The notes under the pieces: generated by a model
Seen by the model: the letters and a program-made list of their open reading frames with translations, nothing else
What the model was told of the DNA's origin: nothing
Databases searched by the model: none
Made by a program: the position numbers and the translations under genes
Assembly: GCA_944323805.1 (NCBI GenBank)
Contig: CALUTW010000003.1
Coordinates: 62,001-126,000, forward strand
Length of the DNA stretch: 64,000 bases
From: an uncultured Bacteroidales bacterium
GTDB lineage: Bacteria; Bacteroidota; Bacteroidia; Bacteroidales; UBA932
Direction of reading: 5' to 3'
In this document: in pieces, positions 17,590 to 26,258 of the stretch
Position numbering within the stretch: position 1 is the first letter of the stretch
Layout: the number at the start of each line of letters is the position of its first letter

Positions 17590-18590
17590 ATGATTTGCCG
17601 CGACTGTTCAGGATGAAACCAATAAATAATGACACTATGACCGCTACAGAATCAGCAGAGGAGAAAATCTCTCCGCGTACAGCCTATGCTGCTATAGACA
17701 TCGGCTCCAATGCAGTCCGTCTGCTCATCAAGGAGCTCGAGAATGAAGACGACGATACCGCCGGCATCGGAGGAATCCCCCGTTTCAACAAGGTGCTCCT
17801 GCTCCGTGTCCCTCTCCGTCTCGGCTTTGATGTATTTGCCCAGGGGAAGATCTCGGACAAGAGGGAGAAGGACATGATACGTCTGATGAAATGCTACAGG
17901 CACCTGATGAAGATATATGATGTCGCCGATTACCGTGCGTGCGCCACATCTGCCATGAGGGATGCCTCGAACGGACCGCAGATCATCAGGGAGGTGGAGA
18001 AGAAGACCGGTATCAGGATCGAGATAATCGACGGCCAGGAAGAGGCCAGGATGATCTACAACAACCATATAGAGAATATGAAAGGCCGCAGGGGCAATTT
18101 CATGTACGTGGATGTCGGGGGTGGCAGTACCGAGATCAATCTGCTTGCCGACAGCGAACTCGTTTGCTCCAGGTCATACAATATAGGTACTGTCAGGATG
18201 CTGAACAATGCTGTGGAGGAAAGCGAGAAGGAACGCATAAGGCGCGATATGAAGGACCTTGCCATATCATATCCAGGCATAAATATCATAGGTTCCGGCG
18301 GTAATATAAACAAGCTCTTCAAGATGGTAAAGGGCCGGGACAGACGGTACCCGAGAATGTCCGTTGCCTCCCTGAGGGAGCTATATGACGAACTGAAGCC
18401 TCTTTCGGTCGAGGAGAGGATGGCCCTGTACGACCTCAAGCCTGACCGTGCGGATGTCATTGTCCCGGCCGGGGACATATTCCTTACTGTCGCCGAGCTT
18501 ACGGGTGCCCAGTACATCTATGTCCCGGTAATCGGCCTGGCAGACGGAATCATCGACGGCCTGTATGCCAGGAAGCACGGCAGAATCTGA
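17586..18590 (+). CDS. ppx: Ppx/GppA family exopolyphosphatase
   Basis: A 334-residue ASKHA-fold phosphatase. Phosphate-1 motif AAIDIGSNAVRLLI follows a short N-terminal extension, ATSAMRDASNG is near residue 120, and phosphate-2 is YVDVGGGSTEINL. The family removes terminal phosphates from polyphosphate or converts pppGpp to ppGpp. It lacks the C-terminal HD domain of long E. coli Ppx, so it is the short two-domain form. The start overlapping ppk by 4 bp is taken; ATGs at 17613 and 17637 are alternatives because residues 1-25 are not conserved-looking. Confidence 0.88.
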   Translation: MNDLPRLFRMKPINNDTMTATESAEEKISPRTAYAAIDIGSNAVRLLIKELENEDDDTAGIGGIPRFNKVLLLRVPLRLGFDVFAQGKISDKREKDMIRLMKCYRHLMKIYDVADYRACATSAMRDASNGPQIIREVEKKTGIRIEIIDGQEEARMIYNNHIENMKGRRGNFMYVDVGGGSTEINLLADSELVCSRSYNIGTVRMLNNAVEESEKERIRRDMKDLAISYPGINIIGSGGNINKLFKMVKGRDRRYPRMSVASLRELYDELKPLSVEERMALYDLKPDRADVIVPAGDIFLTVAELTGAQYIYVPVIGLADGIIDGLYARKHGRI

Positions 18591-18599
18591 CGTTGGGCG

Positions 18600-19598
18600 A
18601 TGAAGTGCATCCGGCTGCATGAAGACAGTTGCAGGAGGCTCTCCTTCTACCTTGCCATGGAGGAGTATCTTGCGAGGAACATGACAGATGAGGTATTCCT
18701 TGTCTGGCAGGCTCCTCCCGCAGTGATTGTCGGCCGTAACCAGCTTATAGAGACGGAAGTCAATCTCGGATACTGCCGGGAGCACGGGATACAGGTGTTC
18801 AGGCGCAAGAGCGGAGGAGGCTGCGTATATTCGGACATGGGAAACCTGATGGTCTCATGTATAACAGACGGCAACGATGTGCCTTTCATTTTCGAGACTT
18901 ACATGCGCAGGCTCGCCCTTTTCCTTTGCACTACGGGAATCCGGGCTGAGGTTTCCGGCAGAAATGACATCCTTGTCGACGGCAGGAAGGTATCCGGCAA
19001 CGCTTTCTACAGCATGCACGGACGCAATATCATGCATGGCACATTGCTGTGGGACTCCGACCTGACAGCCATGGAACAGGCACTTACCCCGTCTTCCTCG
19101 AAGCTCCGGAGCAAGGGTGTAGGGTCTGTCCGCCAGAGAGTTGCCAACCTGAAGGAAGCATACGGGCATGCCGGTGCATGGGCACCTGCCGATGCCGCAG
19201 CACTCAGGGATGCCATAGTCAGGAGTTTCTGCGATTCGGAGCGATATCTGACTGATGAAGAGGTGCATGAAATCGAGAGCCTGGAGAAATCCTATCTCGA
19301 TCCGGGATTCATCCATGGCTGCAATCCACCCTATACCCTTTCCAGGGAAGTGGCCGTTCCCGGCAGCGGACTGCTGACATTCTCATTGTCTGTCAGGAAC
19401 GGGAAGATATTGAAAGTGGGGGTCTCGGGCGATTGCATGCAGGGTACTGGGCGTCTGGGGGCGGAGCTGGAGAGACTCCTTAAAGGCAGGGACAGCCGCC
19501 GGTCCTCTCTGCTCGATGCACTCGGCTCCATGACACCTGGTGATTATATAAGGGGACTGTCCGTAGAATCGATAGCGGATGCGCTGGCATCCGACTGA
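18600..19598 (+). CDS. lplA: lipoate-protein ligase A
   Basis: A 332-residue LplA. The lipoate/AMP-binding motif RRKSGGGCVYSDMGNL lies near residue 64-79, the catalytic-lysine region DGRKVSGNAFY near 130, and a C-terminal accessory domain covers about 245-332, so it is the full-length ligase. It activates free lipoate with ATP and attaches it to lipoyl domains. It sits 51 bp before gcvT and upstream of gcvH, whose H-protein is the obvious substrate. Starts 9 bp after ppx. Confidence 0.92.
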   Translation: MKCIRLHEDSCRRLSFYLAMEEYLARNMTDEVFLVWQAPPAVIVGRNQLIETEVNLGYCREHGIQVFRRKSGGGCVYSDMGNLMVSCITDGNDVPFIFETYMRRLALFLCTTGIRAEVSGRNDILVDGRKVSGNAFYSMHGRNIMHGTLLWDSDLTAMEQALTPSSSKLRSKGVGSVRQRVANLKEAYGHAGAWAPADAAALRDAIVRSFCDSERYLTDEEVHEIESLEKSYLDPGFIHGCNPPYTLSREVAVPGSGLLTFSLSVRNGKILKVGVSGDCMQGTGRLGAELERLLKGRDSRRSSLLDALGSMTPGDYIRGLSVESIADALASD

Positions 19599-19610
19599 TT
19601 CCGGTATGGC

Positions 19611-19644
19611 TTGAAATAACCGCAAACAATTGAAAATAACCGCA
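19611..19644. repeat. imperfect direct repeat directly before gcvT
   Basis: TTGAAATAACCGCA (19611-19624) and TTGAAAATAACCGCA (19630-19644) differ by one inserted A and are 5 bp apart. The second ends 5 bp before the gcvT ATG. They fill most of the lplA-gcvT gap. A role as protein-binding site or translation enhancer is possible; nothing in the sequence proves one. Confidence 0.6.
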
Positions 19645-19649
19645 TAGAA

Positions 19650-20753
19650 ATGGAAGAAACACTGAAAACCACATGTCTTCATGACAGCCATGTCGCCCTC
19701 GGGGCACAGATGAGCCCGTTCGGAGGATTCGATATGCCTATCCAGTACAGAGGCATAATTGATGAGCACAATGCCGTACGGCACAGCTGCGGCATGTTCG
19801 ATGTATCCCATATGGGCGAGATTGTCATTACCGGGCCTCAGGCAGAGGAATTTACCGGTATGATATTCACGAATGACATCCGGAACATCCCGTCAGGGAA
19901 GATACTGTACGGAATGATGCTCTATCCTGACGGAGGTACAGTAGATGACCTTCTCGTATACAAGTTCTCCGCAGAGAAATGGTTTCTTGTTGTCAATGCA
20001 TCCAATATAGACAAGGATTATGAATGGATTTCCCGCCATGCGGACGGATATGATGTCAATGTAGAGAATTATTCGGACTTTTTCGGGGAGATTGCCCTCC
20101 AGGGCCCGGATTCTGAAAAGACTGCAAGGGAAGTCCTCGGGTTCGCGCTGGAGGACCTGCAGTTCTATACCTTCACTCAGCTGGTCCCGGATTTTGACAG
20201 GAATGAAAGGATCATAGTCAGCCGGACAGGGTATACCGGGGAGGACGGCTTTGAATTCTACGGGTCATATGCGATTATCAGGGAAATCTGGCAGAAACTG
20301 CTCGATGCAGGCGTCATGCCATGCGGGCTCGGATGCCGCGATACCCTGCGTTTCGAGGTAGGCCTGCCTCTGTACGGCCATGAACTGAGTGAGGAAATCT
20401 CTCCCGTGATGGCCGGACTTGGAGCCTTTGTCAAGACGGACAAGCCGGATTTCATCGGCAAGGATGCCATCCTCGCCCAGAAATCCGGCGGGGTCAGCCG
20501 CAAACTGGTCGGGATTGAGCTTGCGGACAAGGCTGTTCCGCGTGCCGGCTATCCTGTCGAAGCGGACGGGACACAGGTCGGGACAGTCACTACAGGATAC
20601 AATTCGATTTCCACCGGGAAGAGTGTATGCATGGCACTTGTCGACAAGGAATATTCCGCCCAGGGCACGGAAGTCGGGGTCAGGATCAGAAAGAAGGTCT
20701 TCCCGGGCACAGTGTGCCGGAAACGCTTCTATGACAAGAACTACAGGAAATGA
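19650..20753 (+). CDS. gcvT: glycine cleavage system T protein (aminomethyltransferase)
   Basis: A 367-residue GcvT, which transfers the methylene group from aminomethyl-lipoyl H-protein to tetrahydrofolate and releases ammonia. Recognisable segments are GGFDMPIQYRGIIDEHNAVR, FDVSHMGEI, the folate-site region around TNDIRNI, and SRTGYTGEDGFEFY. The C-terminal barrel ends normally in KKVFPGTVCRKRFY. Length is standard. First gene of the gcvT-gcvH-gcvPA-gcvPB-lpd run. Confidence 0.95.
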   Translation: MEETLKTTCLHDSHVALGAQMSPFGGFDMPIQYRGIIDEHNAVRHSCGMFDVSHMGEIVITGPQAEEFTGMIFTNDIRNIPSGKILYGMMLYPDGGTVDDLLVYKFSAEKWFLVVNASNIDKDYEWISRHADGYDVNVENYSDFFGEIALQGPDSEKTAREVLGFALEDLQFYTFTQLVPDFDRNERIIVSRTGYTGEDGFEFYGSYAIIREIWQKLLDAGVMPCGLGCRDTLRFEVGLPLYGHELSEEISPVMAGLGAFVKTDKPDFIGKDAILAQKSGGVSRKLVGIELADKAVPRAGYPVEADGTQVGTVTTGYNSISTGKSVCMALVDKEYSAQGTEVGVRIRKKVFPGTVCRKRFYDKNYRK

Positions 20754-20791
20754 CAATGACTTACATAATAATCGAATAACACTTACAGACT

Positions 20792-21175
20792 ATGGCAAAA
20801 GTTGAAGAAGGGCTGTATTACAGCACAACACATGAATGGGTAAAGGTTGAAGGCGAAGAAGCGCTTGTCGGGATTTCCGATTATGCACAGCATGCCCTTG
20901 GCAATATCGTCTATGTAGACATGCCGGATGAGGATGATGAGATTGCGAGGGATGAAGAGTTCGGGGCAGTCGAAAGCGTAAAGGCCGCAAGCGACCTTGT
21001 GGCTCCTGTCTCAGGTACTGTCCTGCAGACAAACACCGTACTGGATGATACACCGGGGCTGCTTAACAGCGATCCGTATGGCAGCTGGATACTCCGGGTG
21101 CGTCTTTCGGACAAGTCTGAACTTGATGCGCTGATGGATGCGGCCGCTTATTCCCGTTTCTGTGAAAGTCTTTGA
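20792..21175 (+). CDS. gcvH: glycine cleavage system H protein (lipoyl carrier)
   Basis: A 127-residue H-protein. The lipoylation site is K64 in AVESVKAASDL (family pattern ESVKA). The hybrid motif continues into LVAPVSGTV and the conserved GLLNSDPYGSWI. It carries the aminomethyl group between the P and T proteins and is reoxidised by the Lpd encoded downstream. Lipoate is probably added by the LplA encoded upstream. The 38-bp leader contains a 14-nt string (20765-20778) that recurs before ribBA. Confidence 0.95.
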   Translation: MAKVEEGLYYSTTHEWVKVEGEEALVGISDYAQHALGNIVYVDMPDEDDEIARDEEFGAVESVKAASDLVAPVSGTVLQTNTVLDDTPGLLNSDPYGSWILRVRLSDKSELDALMDAAAYSRFCESL

Positions 21176-21183
21176 TTTCAAGT

Positions 21184-22524
21184 ATGAGCTTTCCATATTT
21201 TCCGCATACGGACGATGATATCCGTGCAATGCTGGACAGGATCGGTGCCGGGTCCCTTGATGACCTGTATTCCGATGTGCCTGATGAATTCATCTTCAAG
21301 GGGGAGTTCTCTCTCCCGGAGGCAATGTCCGAAGTCGAGGTCAGGAAGACCTTCTCTGAAATTGCCGGCCGGAACCGCCAGCTTGTGATATTTGCCGGCG
21401 GCGGGGCCTATGACCATTATACTCCGGCCGTGATACCGTATCTCGTGTCAAGGTCCGAGTTCCAGACGGCATATACGCCGTATCAGTCGGAGGTATCGCA
21501 GGGTACTCTCCGCTATATTTTCGAATACCAGAGCATGATAGCCATGCTTACCGGTCTGGACTGCTCCAATGCCTCGATGTACGATGGTGCGACTGCAGCA
21601 GCGGAAGCCATGCTGATGTCCGTTGCATGCACCAGGAAAAAGAACCGGATACTTCTTTCATCGGCCCTGCTGCCGCAGGTCATCGGGACGGTAATGACAT
21701 ATGCAAAGTATCATGGAATCGATACAGGTCTTGTGGCGATGGATGGCGGGATGACTTCCGCCGCGGATCTGGAGCGTCAGCTTGCATCAGATGATGTCGC
21801 CGGAGTGCTGGTCCCGTCGTTGAACAGATACGGGATTATCGAGGACCTGTCAGGTTTCGCAGAGGCGGTCCATGCCCGCAAGGGGCTGCTTGTCATGTAT
21901 TCTGACCCGTCAGCGCTTGCCGTACTGAAGACCCCCGGGGAATGGGGTGCGGACATTGCATGCGGGGACTGCCAGACATTGGGCATGCCGCTTTCGTCCG
22001 GAGGCCCGTATGCCGGCTATCTTGCGTGCAGACAGGAATATGTCAGGAAGCTGCCTGGCAGGATAGTGGGCCAGACTTCCGACATGGACGGGAAACGTGC
22101 CTATGTCCTTACCCTTCAGGCCAGGGAACAGCATATCCGCAGGGAAAAGGCGACCAGCAACATCTGCTCCAACCAGTCCCTGATGGCTTTGCATGCGACA
22201 ATCTATATGTCCCTTATGGGCAGGGACGGGCTCAGGGAAGTCAACCGGCTTTCATACGGGGGAGCTCATTGCCTGTATGAAAGACTTCTGTCGACAGGTC
22301 TGTTCGAGCCGGTATTTGACAGGCCTTTCCTCAAGGAATTCGTCCTGAAGCCATCGGTGCCTGCCGGGCAGCTCCATGGATATCTTTCCGACAAGGGCTT
22401 CTTTGCGGCTCTTCCGACAGAGGAAGGCCTTGTGTCTTTCTGTGTCACGGAGAAGCGTACGGAAGAGGAGATTGATGCCCTGGTGTCGGCCATCAGACAG
22501 ATGCCAGGCCAGGACGGGAAGTGA
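21184..22524 (+). CDS. gcvPA: glycine dehydrogenase (decarboxylating) subunit 1
   Basis: A 446-residue alpha-type subunit of the split P-protein. It contains FAGGGAYDHYTPAVIPYL, YTPYQSEVSQGTLRYIFEYQ and the region REKATSNICSNQ. The PLP lysine is in the partner subunit. The ATG at 21184 (MSFPYFPHTDDDI) is chosen over a TTG four codons upstream that overlaps the gcvH stop. With GcvPB it decarboxylates glycine and loads aminomethyl onto H-protein. Confidence 0.94.
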   Translation: MSFPYFPHTDDDIRAMLDRIGAGSLDDLYSDVPDEFIFKGEFSLPEAMSEVEVRKTFSEIAGRNRQLVIFAGGGAYDHYTPAVIPYLVSRSEFQTAYTPYQSEVSQGTLRYIFEYQSMIAMLTGLDCSNASMYDGATAAAEAMLMSVACTRKKNRILLSSALLPQVIGTVMTYAKYHGIDTGLVAMDGGMTSAADLERQLASDDVAGVLVPSLNRYGIIEDLSGFAEAVHARKGLLVMYSDPSALAVLKTPGEWGADIACGDCQTLGMPLSSGGPYAGYLACRQEYVRKLPGRIVGQTSDMDGKRAYVLTLQAREQHIRREKATSNICSNQSLMALHATIYMSLMGRDGLREVNRLSYGGAHCLYERLLSTGLFEPVFDRPFLKEFVLKPSVPAGQLHGYLSDKGFFAALPTEEGLVSFCVTEKRTEEEIDALVSAIRQMPGQDGK

Positions 22525-22548
22525 TACAGCATAATAAACAGAAATCCG

Positions 22549-23997
22549 ATGAAAAGTTACGATAGACTCGTTTTTGAACTTTCAAGGGAAGGCAGGAAAG
22601 GGTATTCCCTCCCGAAAAGCAGCTGGAAAGCATCCCTTTCCTCGATTCCCGGGACATTGCTCCGCAAAGTGCCATTGCCGTTGCCGCAGGTCAGCGAGCC
22701 GGATGCGGTACGCCATTATACTTGCCTGTCCGGTATGAATTTCGGTGTCGACAACGGCTTCTACCCTCTCGGAAGCTGTACGATGAAATATAATCCCAAG
22801 GTAAATGAGGAGGTAGCCTCGCTTCCGGGCTTTGCCTCAGTGCATCCATTGCAGCCGGAGGATACGATGCAGGGTACCCTGCAGATATATCATGAGCTCT
22901 GCCGTGCATTGTCTGCGATAACTGGAATGGCGGCATTCACTCTCAATCCTTTCGCCGGTGCGCACGGTGAGCTGACCGGGCTGATGGTCATGAGGCAGTA
23001 TCATATGAGCCGGAACGACATGAAGCGTACCAGGGTCATTGTCCCGGACAGCGCCCATGGTACAAACCCGGCAAGTGCTGCGGTCTGCGGACTGCAGGTC
23101 GTGCAGGTAAAGTCGACGGCAGACGGTACAATAGATGTTGACGACCTGGAACCTCTGCTTGATGACACTGTCGCGGGCATAATGATGACCAATCCCAATA
23201 CGCTCGGCCTGTTCGAGACGGAAATCAGGAGGATTGCGGAACTCGTCCATGCCTGCGGCGGGCTCCTTTATTATGACGGGGCGAACATGAATCCTCTCCT
23301 CGGGAAGGTGCGTCCGGGAGACATGGGATTTGACATAATGCATCTGAACCTGCATAAGACATTCTCCACGCCGCATGGCGGAGGAGGCCCGGGGGCAGGT
23401 CCTGTCGGAGTCTGCGAGGCCCTTGCCGGATATCTTCCGGACCCGGCGGTAGTGCAGGATGACGACGGGAGATTCCATATCGTCCGCAACCCTCATTCCG
23501 CCGGCAGGATTTCGGGCTTCATGGGAAATTTCTCGGTACTTGTAAAGGCCCTGGCATATATCAGGACTCTCGGACGCGGGAATATCCGCATGGCCGGACC
23601 GCTTGCCGTATTGAATGCCAACTATGTGAAGGAATCCCTCAAGGACTGCTACAGGCTGCCGGTCGACCGTATCTGCAAGCATGAGTTTGTCTTTGACGGC
23701 CTTGCTGATACGTCATCGGGCATTACGGCCCTTGATGTCGCCAAACGGCTGCTTGACTTCGGGTTCCATTCCCCGACCATATATTTCCCTCTGCTGTTCC
23801 ATCAGTCTGTCATGATTGAACCGACAGAGACCGAATCAAAGGAGACGCTGGATGCGTTCATAGATGTAATGAGGCGGATTGCCGCCGAGGCTGCTTCTGA
23901 CCCGGATGTATTGCGGCAGGCCCCGCATGATACTCCTGTCCGCAGGCCGGATGAGACCCTTGCCGCCACGCATCCTGTGTTGAGATATAAAATATAG
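22549..23997 (+). CDS. gcvPB: glycine dehydrogenase (decarboxylating) subunit 2
   Basis: A 482-residue beta-type subunit of the split P-protein. It has FYPLGSCTMKYNPKVNE, the AHGTNPASA loop, and the PLP-binding lysine in NLHKTFSTPHGGGGPG. Other bacteria have a single P-protein of about 950 residues; the split form here is intact in both halves. It lies 24 bp after gcvPA and 4 bp before lpd. Confidence 0.95.
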   Translation: MKSYDRLVFELSREGRKGYSLPKSSWKASLSSIPGTLLRKVPLPLPQVSEPDAVRHYTCLSGMNFGVDNGFYPLGSCTMKYNPKVNEEVASLPGFASVHPLQPEDTMQGTLQIYHELCRALSAITGMAAFTLNPFAGAHGELTGLMVMRQYHMSRNDMKRTRVIVPDSAHGTNPASAAVCGLQVVQVKSTADGTIDVDDLEPLLDDTVAGIMMTNPNTLGLFETEIRRIAELVHACGGLLYYDGANMNPLLGKVRPGDMGFDIMHLNLHKTFSTPHGGGGPGAGPVGVCEALAGYLPDPAVVQDDDGRFHIVRNPHSAGRISGFMGNFSVLVKALAYIRTLGRGNIRMAGPLAVLNANYVKESLKDCYRLPVDRICKHEFVFDGLADTSSGITALDVAKRLLDFGFHSPTIYFPLLFHQSVMIEPTETESKETLDAFIDVMRRIAAEAASDPDVLRQAPHDTPVRRPDETLAATHPVLRYKI

Positions 23998-24001
23998 GAC
24001 G

Positions 24002-25348
24002 ATGAAGACAGTTATAATAGGTGCAGGTCCCGGGGGGTATGAGACTGCCCTGTATGCTGCCGGCAAAGGGGCAGACGTGACGCTTGTGGAAGAGGGGAGG
24101 CTTGGAGGCACATGCCTGAATGAAGGCTGTATACCTACAAAGGCTTTCTGCAGAAGTGCCGAGATGCTTGAAGAACTGAAGGCGGCGTCTTTCCTGGGTG
24201 TATCCGGTCTGGAGTACGGCTTTGATTTCCGGACCGCCGCCACCCGGAAGAATGAGATAGTGGACCGTCTCCGAGACGGGATAGCTTCCCTCATGCAGCA
24301 TCCGCGGATAAATCTTGTCCATGGCAGGGCCTCTTTCTCCGATGCCCGTACAGTCATGGTGCAGCATGCCGACGGCTCCTCGTCAGTAATATCCGGTGCG
24401 GACAGCATAATCATAGCCACAGGCTCCGTTTCGGCATGGCTGGATATCCCGGGGGCACATCTCCCAGGGGTCATCAGCTCCGGGCAGCTCCTGGATTACG
24501 GACATGTCCCGGAAAGGCTGTGCATCATAGGCGGGGGAGTCATCGGACTTGAATTCGCCTCCATTTTCAGGAGTTTCGGCAGCGAGGTGTCTGTAGTCGA
24601 GTATTGCAGGGAAATCCTGCCGAGGTATGATTCCGATATTGCAAAACGTCTGCGCCAGAGCCTGTCAAAGCGGGGTATAGGGTTCTGTACGGGAGCGCAG
24701 GTCTCTGAAATCGTCCGGTCTGCGGACGGGGCGTCCTTGTCTGTTGTGTATGTCAGGAAAGGAATGGAAGAGCGCACGGAGGCAGATACGGTACTGATGG
24801 CTGTGGGACGGTGTCCTGCCGTAAGCTCCCTGAATCTGGATGCCGCCGGTGTAGAATATGATGCCAGGGGCATCAGGACCGATGCTGACATGCAGACGAA
24901 TGTCCCGGGAATCTATGCCGTAGGCGATATAACAGGGGGTGTCATGCTTGCCCATGCAGCTTCAATGCAGGGAATCAGGGCCGTTGACCATATGATGGGC
25001 ATAGAGGACAATATCGACCTGTCCGTAATGCCTGCTGCTGTTTTCACTATGCCTGAAGTGGCTTCTGTCGGCCGTACGGAGGATGAATGCAAGGCGTCAG
25101 GAGAGCCATATTCCTGCCGCAAGTCTTTTTTCCGAGCAAACGGCAAGGCCATGTGCCTCGGAGAGACTGAGGGGTTGTGCAAAATCATTACTGACGGCAT
25201 GGACCGTATTGTCGGGTGCCATATCATCGGTCCGCATGCCTCAGACCTGATTCATGAGATGACTGCCTTTATTTCCATGGGGGCTTCCATACAGGCTCTT
25301 CATGACATGGTCCATGTCCATCCTTCATTGAATGAGATTTTCAGATGA
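24002..25348 (+). CDS. lpdA: dihydrolipoamide dehydrogenase (glycine cleavage L protein)
   Basis: A 448-residue FAD-dependent disulfide oxidoreductase. The N-terminal dinucleotide motif is GAGPGGYETAL, the redox pair is C38/C43 in GGTCLNEGCIPTKAF, the NAD-binding motif is GGGVIGLEFASIF, and the C-terminal dimer motif is HVHPSLNEIF with the catalytic His-Glu pair. It reoxidises dihydrolipoyl H-protein with NAD+. Position 4 bp after gcvPB marks it as the dedicated L-protein, though it could also serve other lipoyl complexes. Confidence 0.95.
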   Translation: MKTVIIGAGPGGYETALYAAGKGADVTLVEEGRLGGTCLNEGCIPTKAFCRSAEMLEELKAASFLGVSGLEYGFDFRTAATRKNEIVDRLRDGIASLMQHPRINLVHGRASFSDARTVMVQHADGSSSVISGADSIIIATGSVSAWLDIPGAHLPGVISSGQLLDYGHVPERLCIIGGGVIGLEFASIFRSFGSEVSVVEYCREILPRYDSDIAKRLRQSLSKRGIGFCTGAQVSEIVRSADGASLSVVYVRKGMEERTEADTVLMAVGRCPAVSSLNLDAAGVEYDARGIRTDADMQTNVPGIYAVGDITGGVMLAHAASMQGIRAVDHMMGIEDNIDLSVMPAAVFTMPEVASVGRTEDECKASGEPYSCRKSFFRANGKAMCLGETEGLCKIITDGMDRIVGCHIIGPHASDLIHEMTAFISMGASIQALHDMVHVHPSLNEIFR

Positions 25349-25391
25349 TTGTATGGAGTCCATGAGTATTATCAGTAGAAATCAGTTGAAT

Positions 25392-26258
25392 ATGAAATGC
25401 TTCGGAAATATCGGATATGGTGCTGTCGCCGTCTTTTCGTGCTTTCTTACATGCCTGGCCGTGTCGGAGGAGGCCGGGGCCCAGACACTCAGAAGAGCCA
25501 TTGATGTCCCGGACAAGGCTGTCGAATCCCGCTGGGAAAAGAACGCTCAAGGAGACACGGAACTGAACTATTATGTCAATGACTGGTGTGATTACTATCT
25601 GTTCCGTATAAATGACCGTTCTTACGACCTGAAGCCAGGCAAGAATACCGTATACAGGAAGATAGAAGGGTCCCAGTCATATAACCCGTTCATGAGGTCC
25701 GGCTCCTACTACAGGTTCAGGGGCGGATTCCCCGGCAGTTTTGACATCTCTGTCCCATATGCCTTGCCGGTAAGGCCCGGCGCAGAGACCTCATGGCGGA
25801 TGGACAGGCGGGAACGCAGCCGGACAATGAATTTCAGGATGGCGGCCGGGGATACGGTCTATGCTGTCAGAAGCGGTGTTGCATGTCTGACTGAGGACAG
25901 GAGACTGCTGCTTGTGTATCACAATGACCGCACATTTGCAGCATATCTCATGATGGCGGAGAATATGACAGCCCCCGGAGAGGATATCCGCGTCGGCCAG
26001 CCTGTCGGCATCGCCGGCAGTTCGGGGGTGTCGCTGTCTTTCTTTTTCCTTGACAGGAACAAGTTCGACGGATATGAAGCGGCAGGCTATATGTACACCC
26101 ATTTCATTCCTGTTTTCAGGACATCGGCAGGGGATGTCCGTCCGGAGGAGCAGACCGTCTATGTATCGGTGGTGGATGACGGGCTCATCATGCAGGATAT
26201 GAGCAGGAAGGAACAGAAAAGATATCTCAGGGAGAAGGGCCGCAAATCAGGCAAATGA
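25392..26258 (+). CDS. exported degenerate M23 (LytM-fold) protein
   Basis: A 288-residue exported protein. The signal peptide is MKCFGNIGYGAVAVFSCF followed by a small-residue cleavage region ending EAGAQ. The middle (about 150-250) has the LytM/M23 pattern: AAGDTVYAVRSGVACLT, a strand with YHNDRTFAAYL, then IRVGQPVGIAGSSG. Active M23 peptidases need HxxxD and HxH zinc ligands; here these positions read like TMNFR and AYL, so catalysis is unlikely. It may be a scaffold or activator. The ATG at 25392 is chosen because it begins the signal peptide; in-frame ATGs at 25332, 25353 and 25362 would overlap or precede it. It overlaps the next exported peptidase gene by 4 bp. Confidence 0.6.
   Translation: MKCFGNIGYGAVAVFSCFLTCLAVSEEAGAQTLRRAIDVPDKAVESRWEKNAQGDTELNYYVNDWCDYYLFRINDRSYDLKPGKNTVYRKIEGSQSYNPFMRSGSYYRFRGGFPGSFDISVPYALPVRPGAETSWRMDRRERSRTMNFRMAAGDTVYAVRSGVACLTEDRRLLLVYHNDRTFAAYLMMAENMTAPGEDIRVGQPVGIAGSSGVSLSFFFLDRNKFDGYEAAGYMYTHFIPVFRTSAGDVRPEEQTVYVSVVDDGLIMQDMSRKEQKRYLREKGRKSGK

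Noticed and set aside
19599..19649. Glycine riboswitch before gcvT
   Set aside because: Only 51 bp lie between lplA and gcvT, too short for the aptamer, and no conserved core is visible.
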